A stretch of 64,000 nt of DNA, taken from positions 62,001-126,000 of the forward strand of contig VZRS01014160.1 in assembly GCA_013398055.1 (NCBI GenBank). Direction: 5' to 3'. Source of the DNA: Ifrita kowaldi (Eukaryota; Chordata; Aves; Passeriformes; Cinclosomatidae). The translations under genes were made by a program, and so were the position numbers. This document shows, piece by piece, positions 11,401 through 22,205 of the stretch (positions within the stretch are counted from its first letter, which is position 1; every line of letters starts with the position of its first letter). The notes beneath the pieces are model-generated. The model did not search any database and was not told where the DNA came from. It saw only the letters and a list, made by a program, of their open reading frames with translations.

Positions 11401-13398
11401 CTTCACCGGTTCATGGTTGTGACTTCTGGGGCACTGCCTGGAACATAAAACCGGTGAATGCTGTAAGAAAATATTCCAGGGTTGGCCTGTGTGGGGAAGA
11501 TGTTTGGTATTTGTCCAAACACCTACATTTCTAGCTTTTCAGGTTCCATAAGCACAAATGGGCTGCTGTCTTGTTAGGCCATAGTAAGGACATGGGACAC
11601 CTGATGACTCACAGGTCTGAGCCTCACTTTTGAATGGTGTGGCGAATATATGGGGCCAAAAATGTTTGCACAGAGCAACCAGAGCTACTGGCATATTGTT
11701 TTTCAAAAATATTTATCTATAGTTCTATAGCACAGATATACAACATCCATATTAGATTGATGCACATTGTAGTCACCCCAAGACATACATGTATTGACTT
11801 CTTTGCAGTAGACGAAAGTCAGGAAGAAGAGCTGTTTCAAAGTATTAGAAATGTTAATTAAAGTATTGAACATTTTGGTTGTTTTTAGGTCTTACACCTT
11901 TTCCAGCTGTGCCAATTTTTAACTGTCTTTCTCATTCCAGGCTTTTACTTCAGCTTACCCAGTCACAGCAGTCGTCCTTTGTGCTAGAGAATAACAGAAA
12001 AGGTCAAAAAGAAATTGATGATGAAGTGGCTCGACTTGGTTTCGATGAAAACTCCGTGCAGTTGATGACCAAAGTAAGAGGTTGTTTCATTGTGTGCAGG
12101 GTCTCAGTTCTCTGTGTAGACTGGTTGTCTTCTAAGCATGACACTCCCCTGAGCTAATTAACTGTGCCAGGAAGCAAGGGAAATTAGCTGGGGCGGGCTG
12201 CTGGCAGTGTGTTATCTGGAACTGACAGAGGTGCCTGTAGAGCCCTGGCCTGCGTCACACAGGTGGATCTCTGATCTGCTGAGATCCTCCTTTCAGGAAT
12301 GTGCAGCGTTGTTAAGTTTCTCACTGGACTTGTATTTGCAGGTGCATCATGGCTGTGCATTTCCTGGGATTGCACATTTTATCTCAGGAATTTTAGATGC
12401 CCCAAAGTGAATCACTAATTTGAAATGGAAGTGAAGATTACTTTGATGGCCACAGCAGTATTCACCACTTGCATAAAAAGTATTAAATGTTTCCAGAAAA
12501 AGCCAGAGACTTTCTTTTGCATTTCTTTGTTCTGTTTAATGTACTGGGTTCTAGTTTTTAAAAAATAACAGAGGAGAGCAATATTGCATTTAATCTCTTC
12601 ATAGAGATTAAACATTTTTAGTACTATTTAAAGAGCTTCTGACTTTTATCTTAAGGAGCAAAAGGAAGCCAGCGAGATTCTAACTTTGCTGTCAGCATTA
12701 CAGCTCTAAGTTAGTGACAGGCAAGCCACTGCCAGGCAGCAGGCAGTCGGAGGGATGGCATCCATGAGAGGGCAGTAGCACACAGGCTGTTTCAGGGTTG
12801 GGAAAGGCTGGGAAAAGAAACTTCTCTTCTTGCTTTCCTTGCTCGGACATGCCCCAGGAGGAGTTCAGAATGTTGATGCTGATGCAAAGTGAGAACTGAC
12901 TGCAGAGCTGGTGTTGAGACTTCTGCTGCTATTCAGAATGAAACCCCTCTGTGCAAGTGCAGACAGAACCTGAAGTGGTTGTACAGCTCTGAGCTTTGGT
13001 CTCAGCTCTCCCTGAATGCAGAATGCCAAGGCAGGCAACTTCATCATGGCTTGAAAACTTCTCCAGGATGGTGTGTGGTTCATGTGACAAGGGCTTTGCC
13101 TGTAAAGATCTGTTATTAATGCCATGTTTGATAGGTTTTTTTGTGCAAGTTATTTTCTTGATTCCCTTCTTTCTTCTTACTCTTTTTGCAGGCTATGGGG
13201 CAGGATCTTATACCAGAAAAACTAAAAGAGGAGTTTCAGGGCGAGGTAAAATGCATAGGCCCTTCAGCATTGTCATCACTGGTAACTGCTTCAGTCACGG
13301 AATTTGAAATCAAATGGTTTGGTAATCTCCAAGATGATTTATGTCACTTTGACAGGCAACTTTATTCAGATATTTATCTCCCACCTTCAATAACGTAG
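4999..13398 (+). CDS. C8orf76: C8orf76 homologue, five coding exons, exon 1 broken by an N
   Basis: Exons: 4999-5135, 7584-7727, 8520-9037, 11941-12073, 13192-13398 (TAG stop). All introns are GT-AG and phases agree from exon 2 onward. Stretches matching human C8orf76 as I recall it include PQWF in exon 1, MRRDVQEGQARCLSRLGRHK in exon 2, KACASFIRAR closing exon 3, LLLQLTQSQQSSFVLE in exon 4 and GEVKCIGPSALSSLVTAS in exon 5. Length is about 379 codons as assembled, near the human 380. Function is not established in the literature I know; the helical, TPR-like look of exons 2-3 is my inference. The middle of exon 3 (about 8740-8990) is low in similarity and serine-rich, whereas both ends are conserved. 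ATG 4999 is in a good context (ggcgATGg). Its frame and the PQWF frame differ, so the N at 5031 must stand for 2 (mod 3) bases; by comparison with human about 20 residues are missing there. The gene itself is probably intact. Confidence 0.9.
5031..5031. other. Single-N gap inside C8orf76 exon 1
   Basis: One N between a start-codon frame reading MEPALGPEFE and a different frame reading PQWFHSAADG. The frames cannot join unless 2+3k bases replace the N. Human C8orf76 has about 22 residues between the FED motif and PQWF, so about 65 GC-rich bases are probably collapsed here. Confidence 0.75.
10677..11165 (-). mobile_element. CR1 LINE fragment in C8orf76 intron 3
   Basis: The + strand shows gaatcatagaattccaggtt at the left and 'cccttctctggaccctaata' at the right, the reverse complement of CR1 ORF2 end plus 3' UTR. 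The - strand still reads the degenerate RT C-terminal phrase VQRRATKVIKGL followed by LEKRRLRGDLLTMFQYLKGG. It is antisense to C8orf76 and too decayed to be active. Confidence 0.9.
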
Positions 13399-13452
13399 AG
13401 GTTTTGTTGTATTTATTCTTTTATCTCCAAATGATTATGGCATGATACGTGC

Positions 13453-13458
13453 AATAAA
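13453..13458 (+). terminator. Polyadenylation signal of C8orf76
   Basis: AATAAA lies 55 bases after the stop codon of the last C8orf76 exon, giving a very short 3' UTR. A T-rich stretch follows, as expected downstream of a cleavage site. Longer 3' ends cannot be excluded. Confidence 0.65.
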
Positions 13459-14587
13459 GTTCATATTACATTTTTTAAGAATTCTTATTGTATTTCTTTT
13501 AAGAATAGATATAAATCTCTGTATTTAAACTGTTCACCTTGCATCCTTTTCTTCGTTCACTGATTTGTTTGTATTTAAATTTATAAGGAACACAGTATAA
13601 AATCAAGCTTTTAATTCAGCTTTCAGAGGTAGCTTTCCATCATAATCCTCACCAATTTGTGCTTGAAGTGTCTGAGATCTTTTTGAGGCCTGCAATGCTG
13701 GTGGGATGGAAGCTTCCTTTCTGATGTCCAATTTGAAAGTTTCTTAGTATCAGATTGAATGTTGTTGCATTTAGAGCCATGGAATTAGCCATTTTCTTCC
13801 GTAATTTTTAAAATACTTCTTGATAAACATTATAGTGATTTCGTGTTCAGAGATGGATAGCTAGAAATCTCAAATATATTTATGCTGAGAAACTGTCAAT
13901 AACAATAATTCCATATCTTTTAGGAAGGAAATCTAAGTAGTAAATGTTTAATTTAAAACTAGGAGATTTTCTCTTTTTGAAGCCAAGTGTTTGTTGCAGG
14001 TGTTGAAAAAGCTATAGTCTTGTGTTCAGTGTGCTTAGATGAGAGAGGAGAAAAACTGTCAAGGTTGTTTATATGTACTGAAGAGTGTTTAGTCAGATCA
14101 TATCCTTTGTAAAAGCCTGCAAGAAAGATCTTTGCTGTGAAAACTGGCAGTGTTGTTTCTGCCTCATGCAGCTCCTTCTGTTGTGCTTTCAGTTGATACT
14201 GACAACACTTTGCTTTGCTTTCTGAAGCACTGGTGCTGTGTGCTTTGGGTCTAGAAGAGGGCAAAGATCCTCTTTCACTTGAAATAGTTTACATTTCAGA
14301 CGTACATGGTGTGCTCTTAGCCCATCTTCTCTTAAACTGTGAGACAATTTTTTTGTAGCTTTCTGTAAAAGTGTTCTGTAATTGATGTAGTTTAAAATTA
14401 GGAATCTCTTAGACATACTTTGCTGCCCCTTTTTTTCATGTGTTCCTGTGTTTTCTTTCTGGACTACTAAAGAGTGCCAAAACCTTAAACAATTCACAAC
14501 TGAATGATGATTCACCATGTGTGAATTGTATCTGCCACTTTTAGGTGAATTTTAAGGCTTTAAGATACTGATTAGGGAACTTATCAC
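13459..14587. other. Intergenic, nothing recognised
   Basis: AT-rich unique sequence between the C8orf76 3' end and a CR1 element. Open frames are short and show no familiar protein. No RNA gene seen. Confidence 0.5.
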
Positions 14588-15432
14588 GAATCATAGAATG
14601 GTTTGGATTGGAAGGGACATTAAAGATCATTTAATTCCAACCCCACTGCCACAGGCAGGAACACCTTCCACTAGACCTCTTTGGGCAAGTTGTTCTAGTG
14701 TCTCACCATTCTCATTGCAAAGAATTTCTTTCTAATATCTAATCTAAATCTGCCCTCTTTAAGTTTGAATCCATTCTCCCTTGCCCTGTGACTACAGGCC
14801 CTTGTAAAAAGTCCCTCTCCAGCTCTCTTGTATCCTCCTTTATGTACTGGAAGTGCCCAGTAAGATCTCCCCAGAGCCTTCTCCAGGCTGCAGAGCACCA
14901 CCTCTCTCAGCCTTTCCTCACAGGAGAGGTGCTACATCCCTCTGAACTTCTTTGTGTCCTCCTCTGGACTCACTTCAGCAGGGCCTGCACTGGGATCCCA
15001 GAGCTGGGTGCAGCACTGCAGGTGGGGTCTCACCAGAGCAGAGCAGAGAGGCAGAATCCCCTCCCTCGCCCTGCTGCCCCCAGGGCTTTGGGTGCAGCCC
15101 AGGACATGTTTGTCTTTCTGGACTGCAAGTGCCCATTGCCGGGTCATGTCCAACTTCTCATCCAGCAGCACCCCCAAGTCTCAGCAGGGCTGCTCTCGAT
15201 CTGTTCATCCCTCAGCCTGGATTGATACTGGGGTTGCCCTGACCCAGGTGCAGCACGTTGCACTTGGTCTTGTTAAATCTCATGAAATTCTTCCTGAACT
15301 TGTCCAGGTCCTTCTGGATGGCATCCCATCCTCCAGGTGTGTCAACTGCACCACTCAGCTTGCTGTCATCTGCAAACTTGCTGAGGGTGCACTTGATCCC
15401 TTTGTGTAACTGATGAAGAGATTGAACCCTTG
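14588..15432 (-). mobile_element. CR1 LINE 3' portion, about 0.85 kb
   Basis: Begins on the + strand with aatcatagaatggtttggat and runs through the antisense of the CR1 3' UTR and ORF2 C-terminus. The - strand carries broken pieces of the reverse-transcriptase C-terminal region such as GVLLDEKLDMTRQWALAVQK and CTQSPGGSRAREGILPLCSA. Several stops and frame changes show it is dead. It is the longest CR1 copy in the window. Confidence 0.92.
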
Positions 15433-16956
15433 GTGTGGTGTAACTCTCTGCTAGCTTGACTGAAACTTCTCCAGAAAAGTGGAATACTGCTTTCAGTCAT
15501 GTCAAATTACTTTTGATAGTTTGGTGAGTTAATGCGATTAAACCACATCCTGGTCAGCTTGTTACAAAAGATGATGACTTGGCGAGTGTCCTTGGGTGAG
15601 CATTAGTGCACTCATAATGTACCACAGAAGATTTGGTTTAGTCATGTGTGTCCTCTGCTAGGTGGAAACTTTTGTGTACGTTTGTGCAGCGCTGTAGTCA
15701 GGTGGCAATGAAGCCTGCTTGAAGGGCTGGGGATGCTTTTAAGACTAAGAGGTGTCGTAATTTTTCAGAAGAGACTGTCCACAATGTGTTGTAAATTAAT
15801 TAAAATGTTGGCATCAACAGGAGAATTTTACACCAAAGACAGCAAATGTGGAAAGCTTAATGCTAAATATGTCAGCAAAAAAATAAAACATGGACATCTC
15901 CCACTTTCTTCTTAAACTTAAGGTCATGAGTAGCCACATAAAAAGGCTGTAATTTGTTTTGCCTCAGCTGTTAGGACATCAGAACACAGCTTTTGTGGGA
16001 CCAGTTCGGTGTAGACATTCAATGGAAACTCACCAAATTATTTGGCTCCACAAATAGCATTGGAACTGTTTTAGCAGCAAATTAAATACTTGCCAAATGT
16101 TGTCATTTTGCGACTGAGATGTCCAAAATACACAGCAGCTAGCCAAGGTGATTTGGAAACTTTTTGGTGTCTGTGCAGATTGTTTGACTTCACATTGTCT
16201 CTTGGGCTGGGAATGCAAAGGTCAGCTCCCCACTGGCTCCAGGAGTTAAAGGCAAGTAGTAGCTCTTAAGAACAGGCAGTATTTTCTAAAACGTAACAAT
16301 AAAGCAAAAATGTTGGTTTTAACTACTGCAAAGAAAACAAGATGAATGTTGTTCTGAATATGTCACATAGTTACTGTTCCAAATAACCAGTGTTTATTGC
16401 ACTGGGGCTATAAAATGTTCCTTTGTCCCACTTTTGCCTGGCTATCTCTCATCTCAGCTACTTCGGTTCCTCCTTTTTTTGGCCTGCCTCTCCCTTTTTT
16501 GTGCCTCTTCTAACTCCAGTTTTCTGTTTCTGATCATGTCTCAAGAGGGGCTTTGCATTTCCATTTTGCATTGAATGCCTCATTGTCGCTTCTATGTTAT
16601 GCATAATTCTACATCTGCCTGTAATAGATTTCTTCATGATTTGGCTTTTCTTATATTATTGTTGGTATTACTACACACATCAGTACTCCATTCTGAGTTA
16701 AACAGCAGATTTTAGTATTGCACATTGCAAGTGAGAATCCACTAACAGTTACTGAGTTTTGATTTTTTATTTTAACACTTGCTTGTGGTACAGTGCTTTG
16801 GGAAGGACCCTCTGCCCCTGATTCTGATGCTCCTGAAATGATTGCTGTCTACAAACACAATCTTAATTATGTGTCTTGCCACTGAGTGTTTGAATGCTGC
16901 TGGCTTTGAGGTGAGTGTGTTAGCACTGTAATTAGTAATATTAACAGAGTTTTCAT
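15433..16956. other. Intergenic, nothing recognised
   Basis: AT-rich sequence between two CR1 pieces. I see no coding exon, RNA gene or repeat family that I can name. Confidence 0.45.
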
Positions 16957-17228
16957 CACAGAATCATTGAATGGTTTGGGTTGGAAGGGAACTTCAAAGA
17001 TCATCCAGTTCTAACTTTCCTGCCTGGGGGTTGGCAGGGAACCTTCCACTAGACCAGGTTGCTCAAAGCCCCATCCAACCTGACCTTGAACACTGATGAT
17101 GATGGGGCATCCACAACTTCTCTGGGCAACCTGTTCCCATGCCTCACCACCCTAATCATAAAACATTTTTTATGATGTCTAAATCTACCCTCTTTCAATT
17201 TAAAGGCATTACCAGTCATCCTGTCACT
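16957..17228 (-). mobile_element. CR1 LINE 3'-end fragment
   Basis: The + strand reads cacagaatcattgaatggtt, then the typical CR1 text about 'actagaccaggttgctcaaa' and 'catccacaacttctctgggc', and breaks off at 'catcctgtcactga'. An LTR-like sequence follows directly, so the CR1 was probably interrupted by that insertion. Confidence 0.9.
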
Positions 17229-17460
17229 GAGTGGGGGGTTGACCTTGGCCTGCTGCCAGGTGCCCACCCCGATGCTCTATCAGCCCCAGCACCACAGGGA
17301 AGGAGAAAATAAGACGGAAAAATAAGAGACCTGTGGTTCACAATAAAGGCAGTTTAATATAGAAAAAGAAAAGGCTGCACAAGGAAACAAAACAATGATT
17401 TATTTATTCTCTATTTTTCATCAGCAGGCAGTCATTGTAAAAATGAGGAATCAAGAGTTG
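17229..17460. mobile_element. Bird LTR-retrotransposon fragment (probable ERV LTR)
   Basis: The text gttgaccttggcctgctgcc, 'aggtgcccacccc', 'ctctatcag', then 'gaaaataagacggaaaaata' and 'aaaggcagtttaatata' resembles an abundant bird endogenous-retrovirus LTR family as I remember it. The left edge abuts a truncated CR1 at about 17228. The right edge is uncertain. No retroviral coding frame is present, so this is a solo or partial LTR without coding capacity. A consensus search would be needed to name the family. Confidence 0.45.
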
Positions 17461-18249
17461 TTATATGGGGTCCTGCTTGTGCTCCCAGCCTAGCGGCACC
17501 TTTATTGCTGGCAGTAGCAAAGGCGTTTGAGGCAGTGCCAGCTTCTGCCTTCTTTCTGGTACACATACACAAGCTAGATGAAAAATGCAAGCAAACCTCT
17601 TTTGACAGCAATTTGGGAACCCAGGTGGGACTCTGTGGGCTCCCCACCTGGTGAGTGTGGTGATGGCATATGACACAGCCAGTACTGGGTGAGTTCACCC
17701 AATTGTCCTTGCAAGATCCACACTCCCTGGGAAGGTACTAAAACTGGGGACAGCATCAGTCATTGTGGGGCTAATAGGGAAGGTAAAATGGGGTTCACTG
17801 GAGACAGAATTTCGGGGAAACTAGAAGAAAATTGACAGTACTTCAGGACTCCCATCAAGCTGGATGTAATTCTGTGTCAGGATGAGTGGCTGGAACTCTG
17901 GAGAGGAGATCCTCCAAGCACTGGCTCTGGGGAAGTTCTTTTGATATGAGTCAGCTAACCTTCCCTCCTCATCTGTGATACAGTGTAAGGCAGAATTGCC
18001 TTGTGCAGCAAATCCCTGCTCACTACTCCCCATCACCTTCTAGTCCATCACAGGGAAAGCTGGAAATCATTTCCAAGATCTGTTGCTCCATCACCTACCC
18101 AAGGATGGAGGCGCAGTTGGCAGGCCTAGTGAGGATCCTGGAAAAGGAGAAGGAGTATGGTGTGCAATGGTTGAGGAAGGAGCAACACCTGGATGGTCTT
18201 TGTTTTCTAGGAGGAATAACGGGTTAAGACCGGAGATTGCCTGTCTCAC
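17461..18249. other. Unassigned, probably decayed repeat
   Basis: About 790 bases between the LTR-like piece and a small N gap. Composition is more G+C-rich than the unique flanks. The last ~150 bases (from about 18090, 'ggaggcgcagttggcaggcc') loosely resemble a CR1 5' region. No gene seen. Confidence 0.3.
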
Positions 18250-18267
18250 NNNNNNNNNNNNNNNNNN
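18250..18267. other. Assembly gap, 18 N, followed by A-rich run
   Basis: Eighteen undetermined bases are followed by an A-rich low-complexity stretch to about 18300 (runs of A broken by single G). Confidence 0.95.
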
Positions 18268-18299
18268 AAAAAAGAAAAAAGAAAAAAAAGAAAGAAAAA

Positions 18300-18650
18300 A
18301 GCAGCCTGTGGAAGAACTGGCAAACTAATAACAGTGGACAAGGAGAAGGCTGAGGGACTCAATGAATTTTCTGCCTCAGTTTTCACTGGTAACCTCTCCT
18401 CCCACACCTCTTGATGTGGATGGCTCTCAAGACAGGGACTGACGAAGAAAAGTCCCTCCCACTATAAGAGAGGATCAGAGTCAAGAGCACCCGAGGAACA
18501 TGAACATACCTAAGTTTGTGGGACCTGGTGAGATGTGTGCCAGAGTCCTGAGGGAATTGGCTGGTATAGTTGCCAAGCCACTCTCCATGATATTTGAAGT
18601 CATGGCAATCAGGTGAAGCCCCAGGTGACTGGAATCAGCCTGTGGAAGAA
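18300..18650 (+). mobile_element. CR1 LINE reverse-transcriptase fragment, + strand
   Basis: Read on the + strand, 18330-18400 gives a degenerate 'DKEKAEGLNEFSASVFTG'-like phrase and 18470-18600 gives 'GPGEMCARVLRELAGIVAKP' followed by LSMIFE. Both are CR1-type RT landmarks from memory (…KAEVLN.FFASVFTG… and …GPDG.HPRVLRELAD.VAKPLS.IFE…). Frame changes show it is dead. Its orientation is opposite to the neighbouring CR1 pieces at 16957 and 19505. Confidence 0.65.
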
Positions 18651-19060
18651 ACAATTGGCAAAATGCTCCCAGGTGCACAGGCAGCAAGCACAGGGAATGT
18701 CCTCGAGCACAGGCTCCTCCAGGTGCCTCCAGTGTGAGCAGCAATTGCTGGTGGGATTCAGTGGGAGTTGTACAGCCGAGGATGCACATTCCGAACCACC
18801 TTAATGGGCAGTGCTTGCTCACAGGACACCTGCTGAAAGACCTGCAGGGCTAGTTCAGGCTGGGGAAGGGACATGAGGACACTCTGGAAAACCCTGGCCA
18901 AGCTCAGCCTATTCATCCAGCTTAGTTCCAGGGTGTGAACGCAGGGGCAGCTGTGGGTTCATGGTGCCTCGCAAACATCCTTTCCTGACACATGACAGTC
19001 CCTTGGGCAGTGGCACTTGCCTGCTCTCTGCTCCCCATGGTAAGGACATGCACAGAACCA

Positions 19061-19260
19061 GCCCTGACAGGAGTGTCCCCATCACTGCCACCACCAATGG
19101 TGCTCTGACATAGCAGAGTTGCCCTCCAGAAAGCCCCAGGACTTTTCTTGGACTCTGCAGGGGCCCACATGGGGACTTTATTGCCCTCCAGAGTGCTCTG
19201 AGGCCTCACCTGGGCTTTGCTGGGACATGTTGGAGGCACCTGCTGCCCTCCACAGGTCTT
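19061..19260 (+). repeat. Diverged ~61-bp minisatellite, three to four units
   Basis: The phrase gccctgacag / gccctccaga / gccctccaga / gccctccaca starts at 19061, 19121, 19183 and 19244, spacing 60, 62 and 61 bases. Between the starts the units share the order 'ggac…ctctgcagggg' versus 'ggcctcacctgggctttgct'. Units are clearly diverged, so the array is old. Confidence 0.55.
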
Positions 19261-19504
19261 CCCATTCTAAAAAAGTCTAAACATCCCCAAAAAAATCACT
19301 TTTAATTAGAAATTCACTTCTGTAGATAATCTGGAGGTTGGTATAGGTTACATTTATTTAAGCTTTTTAGCCCCACCTAGATCATCTTCCTTCAAAATAG
19401 GACAAAATAGGAGGGTGGTAGGGGAATCCAACAGGCCTCAGCAAAGCCCAGATGAGATCCTGAGTCACTATGGAGGGTAATTAGTGGCCTTTGCAGGGTG
19501 TGTG

Positions 19505-19920
19505 CCCAGAGCTGGGTGCAGCACTGCAGGTGGGGTCTCACCAGAGCAGAGCAGAGGGGCAGAATCCCCTCCCTCGCCCTGCTGCCCACAGGGCTTTGGG
19601 TGCAGCCCAGGGCACGTTTGGCCTTCTGGGCTGTGCATGCACAGTGACAGCTCATGTCCAATAAACCATCCACCAGTACTCCCAAGTTCTCCTCTGGGCT
19701 GCCCTCAGTCTACTCATCCCCCACTCTGCACAGGTACTGTGGATTGCCCCAGCCCAGGTGCAGTACCTTGCACTTGGCCTTGTTGAACTTCATGGGGTTC
19801 ACGTGGGCCTCCAACCTGTCCAGTTCCTTCTGGACAACATCCCTTCCCTCAAGTGACTCGCCTGCAGCACTCAGCTTGCTGTCATCCTCAGACTTGAGGA
19901 GGGTGCATGGTGTGGTAGCA
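19505..19920 (-). mobile_element. CR1 LINE ORF2 C-terminal fragment
   Basis: The + strand carries cagagctgggtgcagcactg and 'gtggggtctcaccagagcag', the antisense of the CR1 RT C-terminus also seen at 15000. The - strand reads GVLVDGLLDMSCHCACTAQK and CTQSPVGSRAREGILPLCSA. It lacks the 3' end, so it is an internal fragment. Confidence 0.88.
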
Positions 19921-22205
19921 GAGTTTATCTGAGCTCTTCCCTTGCCGCAGATGGACAGGGCAGGTCAGCACCTGCCATGGCCTTTGAGACAGTTTCTGCA
20001 GCTGTCTATAGATGTGTTGCCCTTTATCACTATGTGATCATGCTTGTTGGGACCTGTTAGGATTTTTAGCATTACTCATTGCTGAAATTGTAAACTGACT
20101 GTTCTCCATCAAAACTGAAATTTCATTCAGTTGATGTTCAAGTTCAGATGTTGTCTGAACCAACACAAGCTGTTTTCCTCATCCAGCTGAAATTAACTTT
20201 TAACTCACAGTGGTCCTTCTGGATTATTAGCTTGACCCTTACCTACTTTTCATTAGCTGTGTTCTCCAAAACTTCTGTAGGCAAATTGTCTTGCCCCACA
20301 GAGATGAAAAGAGCTTCTTCAAGCATGGCCTGAGGAAATGAAGGTCTACAAACTTCTCCCCACATCCCCCTCTGTACCACCCCAGCTGGGCCACAACAGG
20401 ATCAGTGAACTGAACCACATTTAGAAGGAAAATCTTAATTACTCTGTTAGGACACTTTAGTTCTGTTCTTGTTGATTTCAGAAGAAACAAAATATGTTTC
20501 TTCTTCACCTGGGCTTTGACTGCATAGGACTCATTCAGCTTTTGAAAGAGAAGAGAGTAAGGTGTACAGGGCAAGAGAATATGAAGAAAAAAGTCTTTTA
20601 TTTGAATGGCTGCTATATTCAGATAATTAAGTAGAATTATCATAGGCATGAAAATCAAATTTCCCTTCTCCCCAAGGAATCCAAAAAATGTTGCTATGTA
20701 CAGAATTTACAATTATATGCAATAGTTGATTATTATTATGGACTCCAAAATTTGGTATTACCAGTTAAAACACCCATACTGAAGCTAGAGCAGGATGTGT
20801 CCATCCTGTACCTTTCATAATGTTCTTTAAAACTTTACAGGTATGCTTCCAAAATGACTGCTCTTCCAAGGATGAGAACCTTTCTTCACCTGCATATGAT
20901 TTTCATCATCCACAGTCTACATAATTAAATTGTATTCCTTTTTGAGTAGGTGAGAAGTCAGAGAAAACAGGCCAGAGGTGCAAGTGTGTTTAGGGTTCTG
21001 TTTTCTGTTGGAGGCACAGGAAAGATAATACAAAGCGGGTGTGAAAAAAAATCTACTGATAAATCAAAAAAATCTACTGATAACAGCTGTTAGGCATCTT
21101 GGTAACTTTGGATAGAAATCCTTTGTTTTATGAATTTTCTTACTTTTGCTTACAGAAGCTTCCTTAGTTTTCATGGATTATTTGGCAGAAGGTTTTTCTG
21201 GTTTGGTTCAAGCTGCTGAACCTCTGTAACTCCCTTTGTAACTGTAGTCCATGGGCACTACAGACACCCGGTTTATCTTTAAAAATGAGAGGCCATGAAG
21301 AACTCAGCAATGTCTCTAACTTCATGTTCAATCAGATGACCACAGAGACAATTGCAAAGATCCATGTGCAATTAAATGAACTGGAACTCAGTCCTGGTGT
21401 GTTACTAGTAGGACTTTGCTTCTTTAACTCAGCTTCATTATCCAGTCTGAACCTTCACAGCTGCTCTGCAATAAGGAAAGTTGCCCTGAGCTGGTAGGAT
21501 TGGAGGTTTGTAACCAAGTGTGCTAGGACACACCTGTGTTGCTGATGAGTGGAAGTGAATGTATGGTGAATGTAAGGTGTCTGCTGTAACTGGAATTGTT
21601 GGTCCCAGTCCATGTTATGGAAACCATTCCTAATAATCCTTGGGAACAGCCATCCTTGCTGTGCAGCTCAAGCAGAGAGAGCTCTAAGACAGTGCTATGG
21701 CAGGACCTGGGCTTCCCTGCCAGCTCGAAGGGAATCCCCCCAAATCAAGATTAAGGTTTGATGACAGAACAAATGTGGCCTGCTGCTGCCAGCATCATCT
21801 CTGTTTGCCACAGAAATAGCAGCCTTCAGTCTCCTTATTCAAGTGCATAAAATGCATAGTAATAAACTGTGCCTTTCCCCCTATCAGTTGCCTGGACATA
21901 AGAAAAACAGTTACTGTCCTTCTGGTACACAAATATGCCGCCAGGGGCAGGTGATAGGCAGCAGCAGTTGCACTGTGAGCAGCATTATTCAGATGTGTTC
22001 TTCCTGGGATCCTGATGCACTTGAGGTTCACACATTAGCAGCCTTGGCTTTTTGATCAGGGAAATGAAGCTACCATAAGCAACAAAACAAGAGGCTTGAA
22101 ATCATCCTCATTTGTATTATACAGAATTTCTATATTCATCAGTACACAAGCGATTGCTAAACAGGTCTTCACTACATTTACTTACATTTCCAAACAAGGT
22201 GGTTA
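19921..22205. other. Intergenic / FAM83A 3' flank
   Basis: No gene recognised. The right part may include the 3' UTR of FAM83A (read leftwards), but I found no convincing antisense AATAAA close to the stop codon. A 21-bp tandem doublet (aaaaaatctactgata twice) lies at about 21045-21082. Confidence 0.45.
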
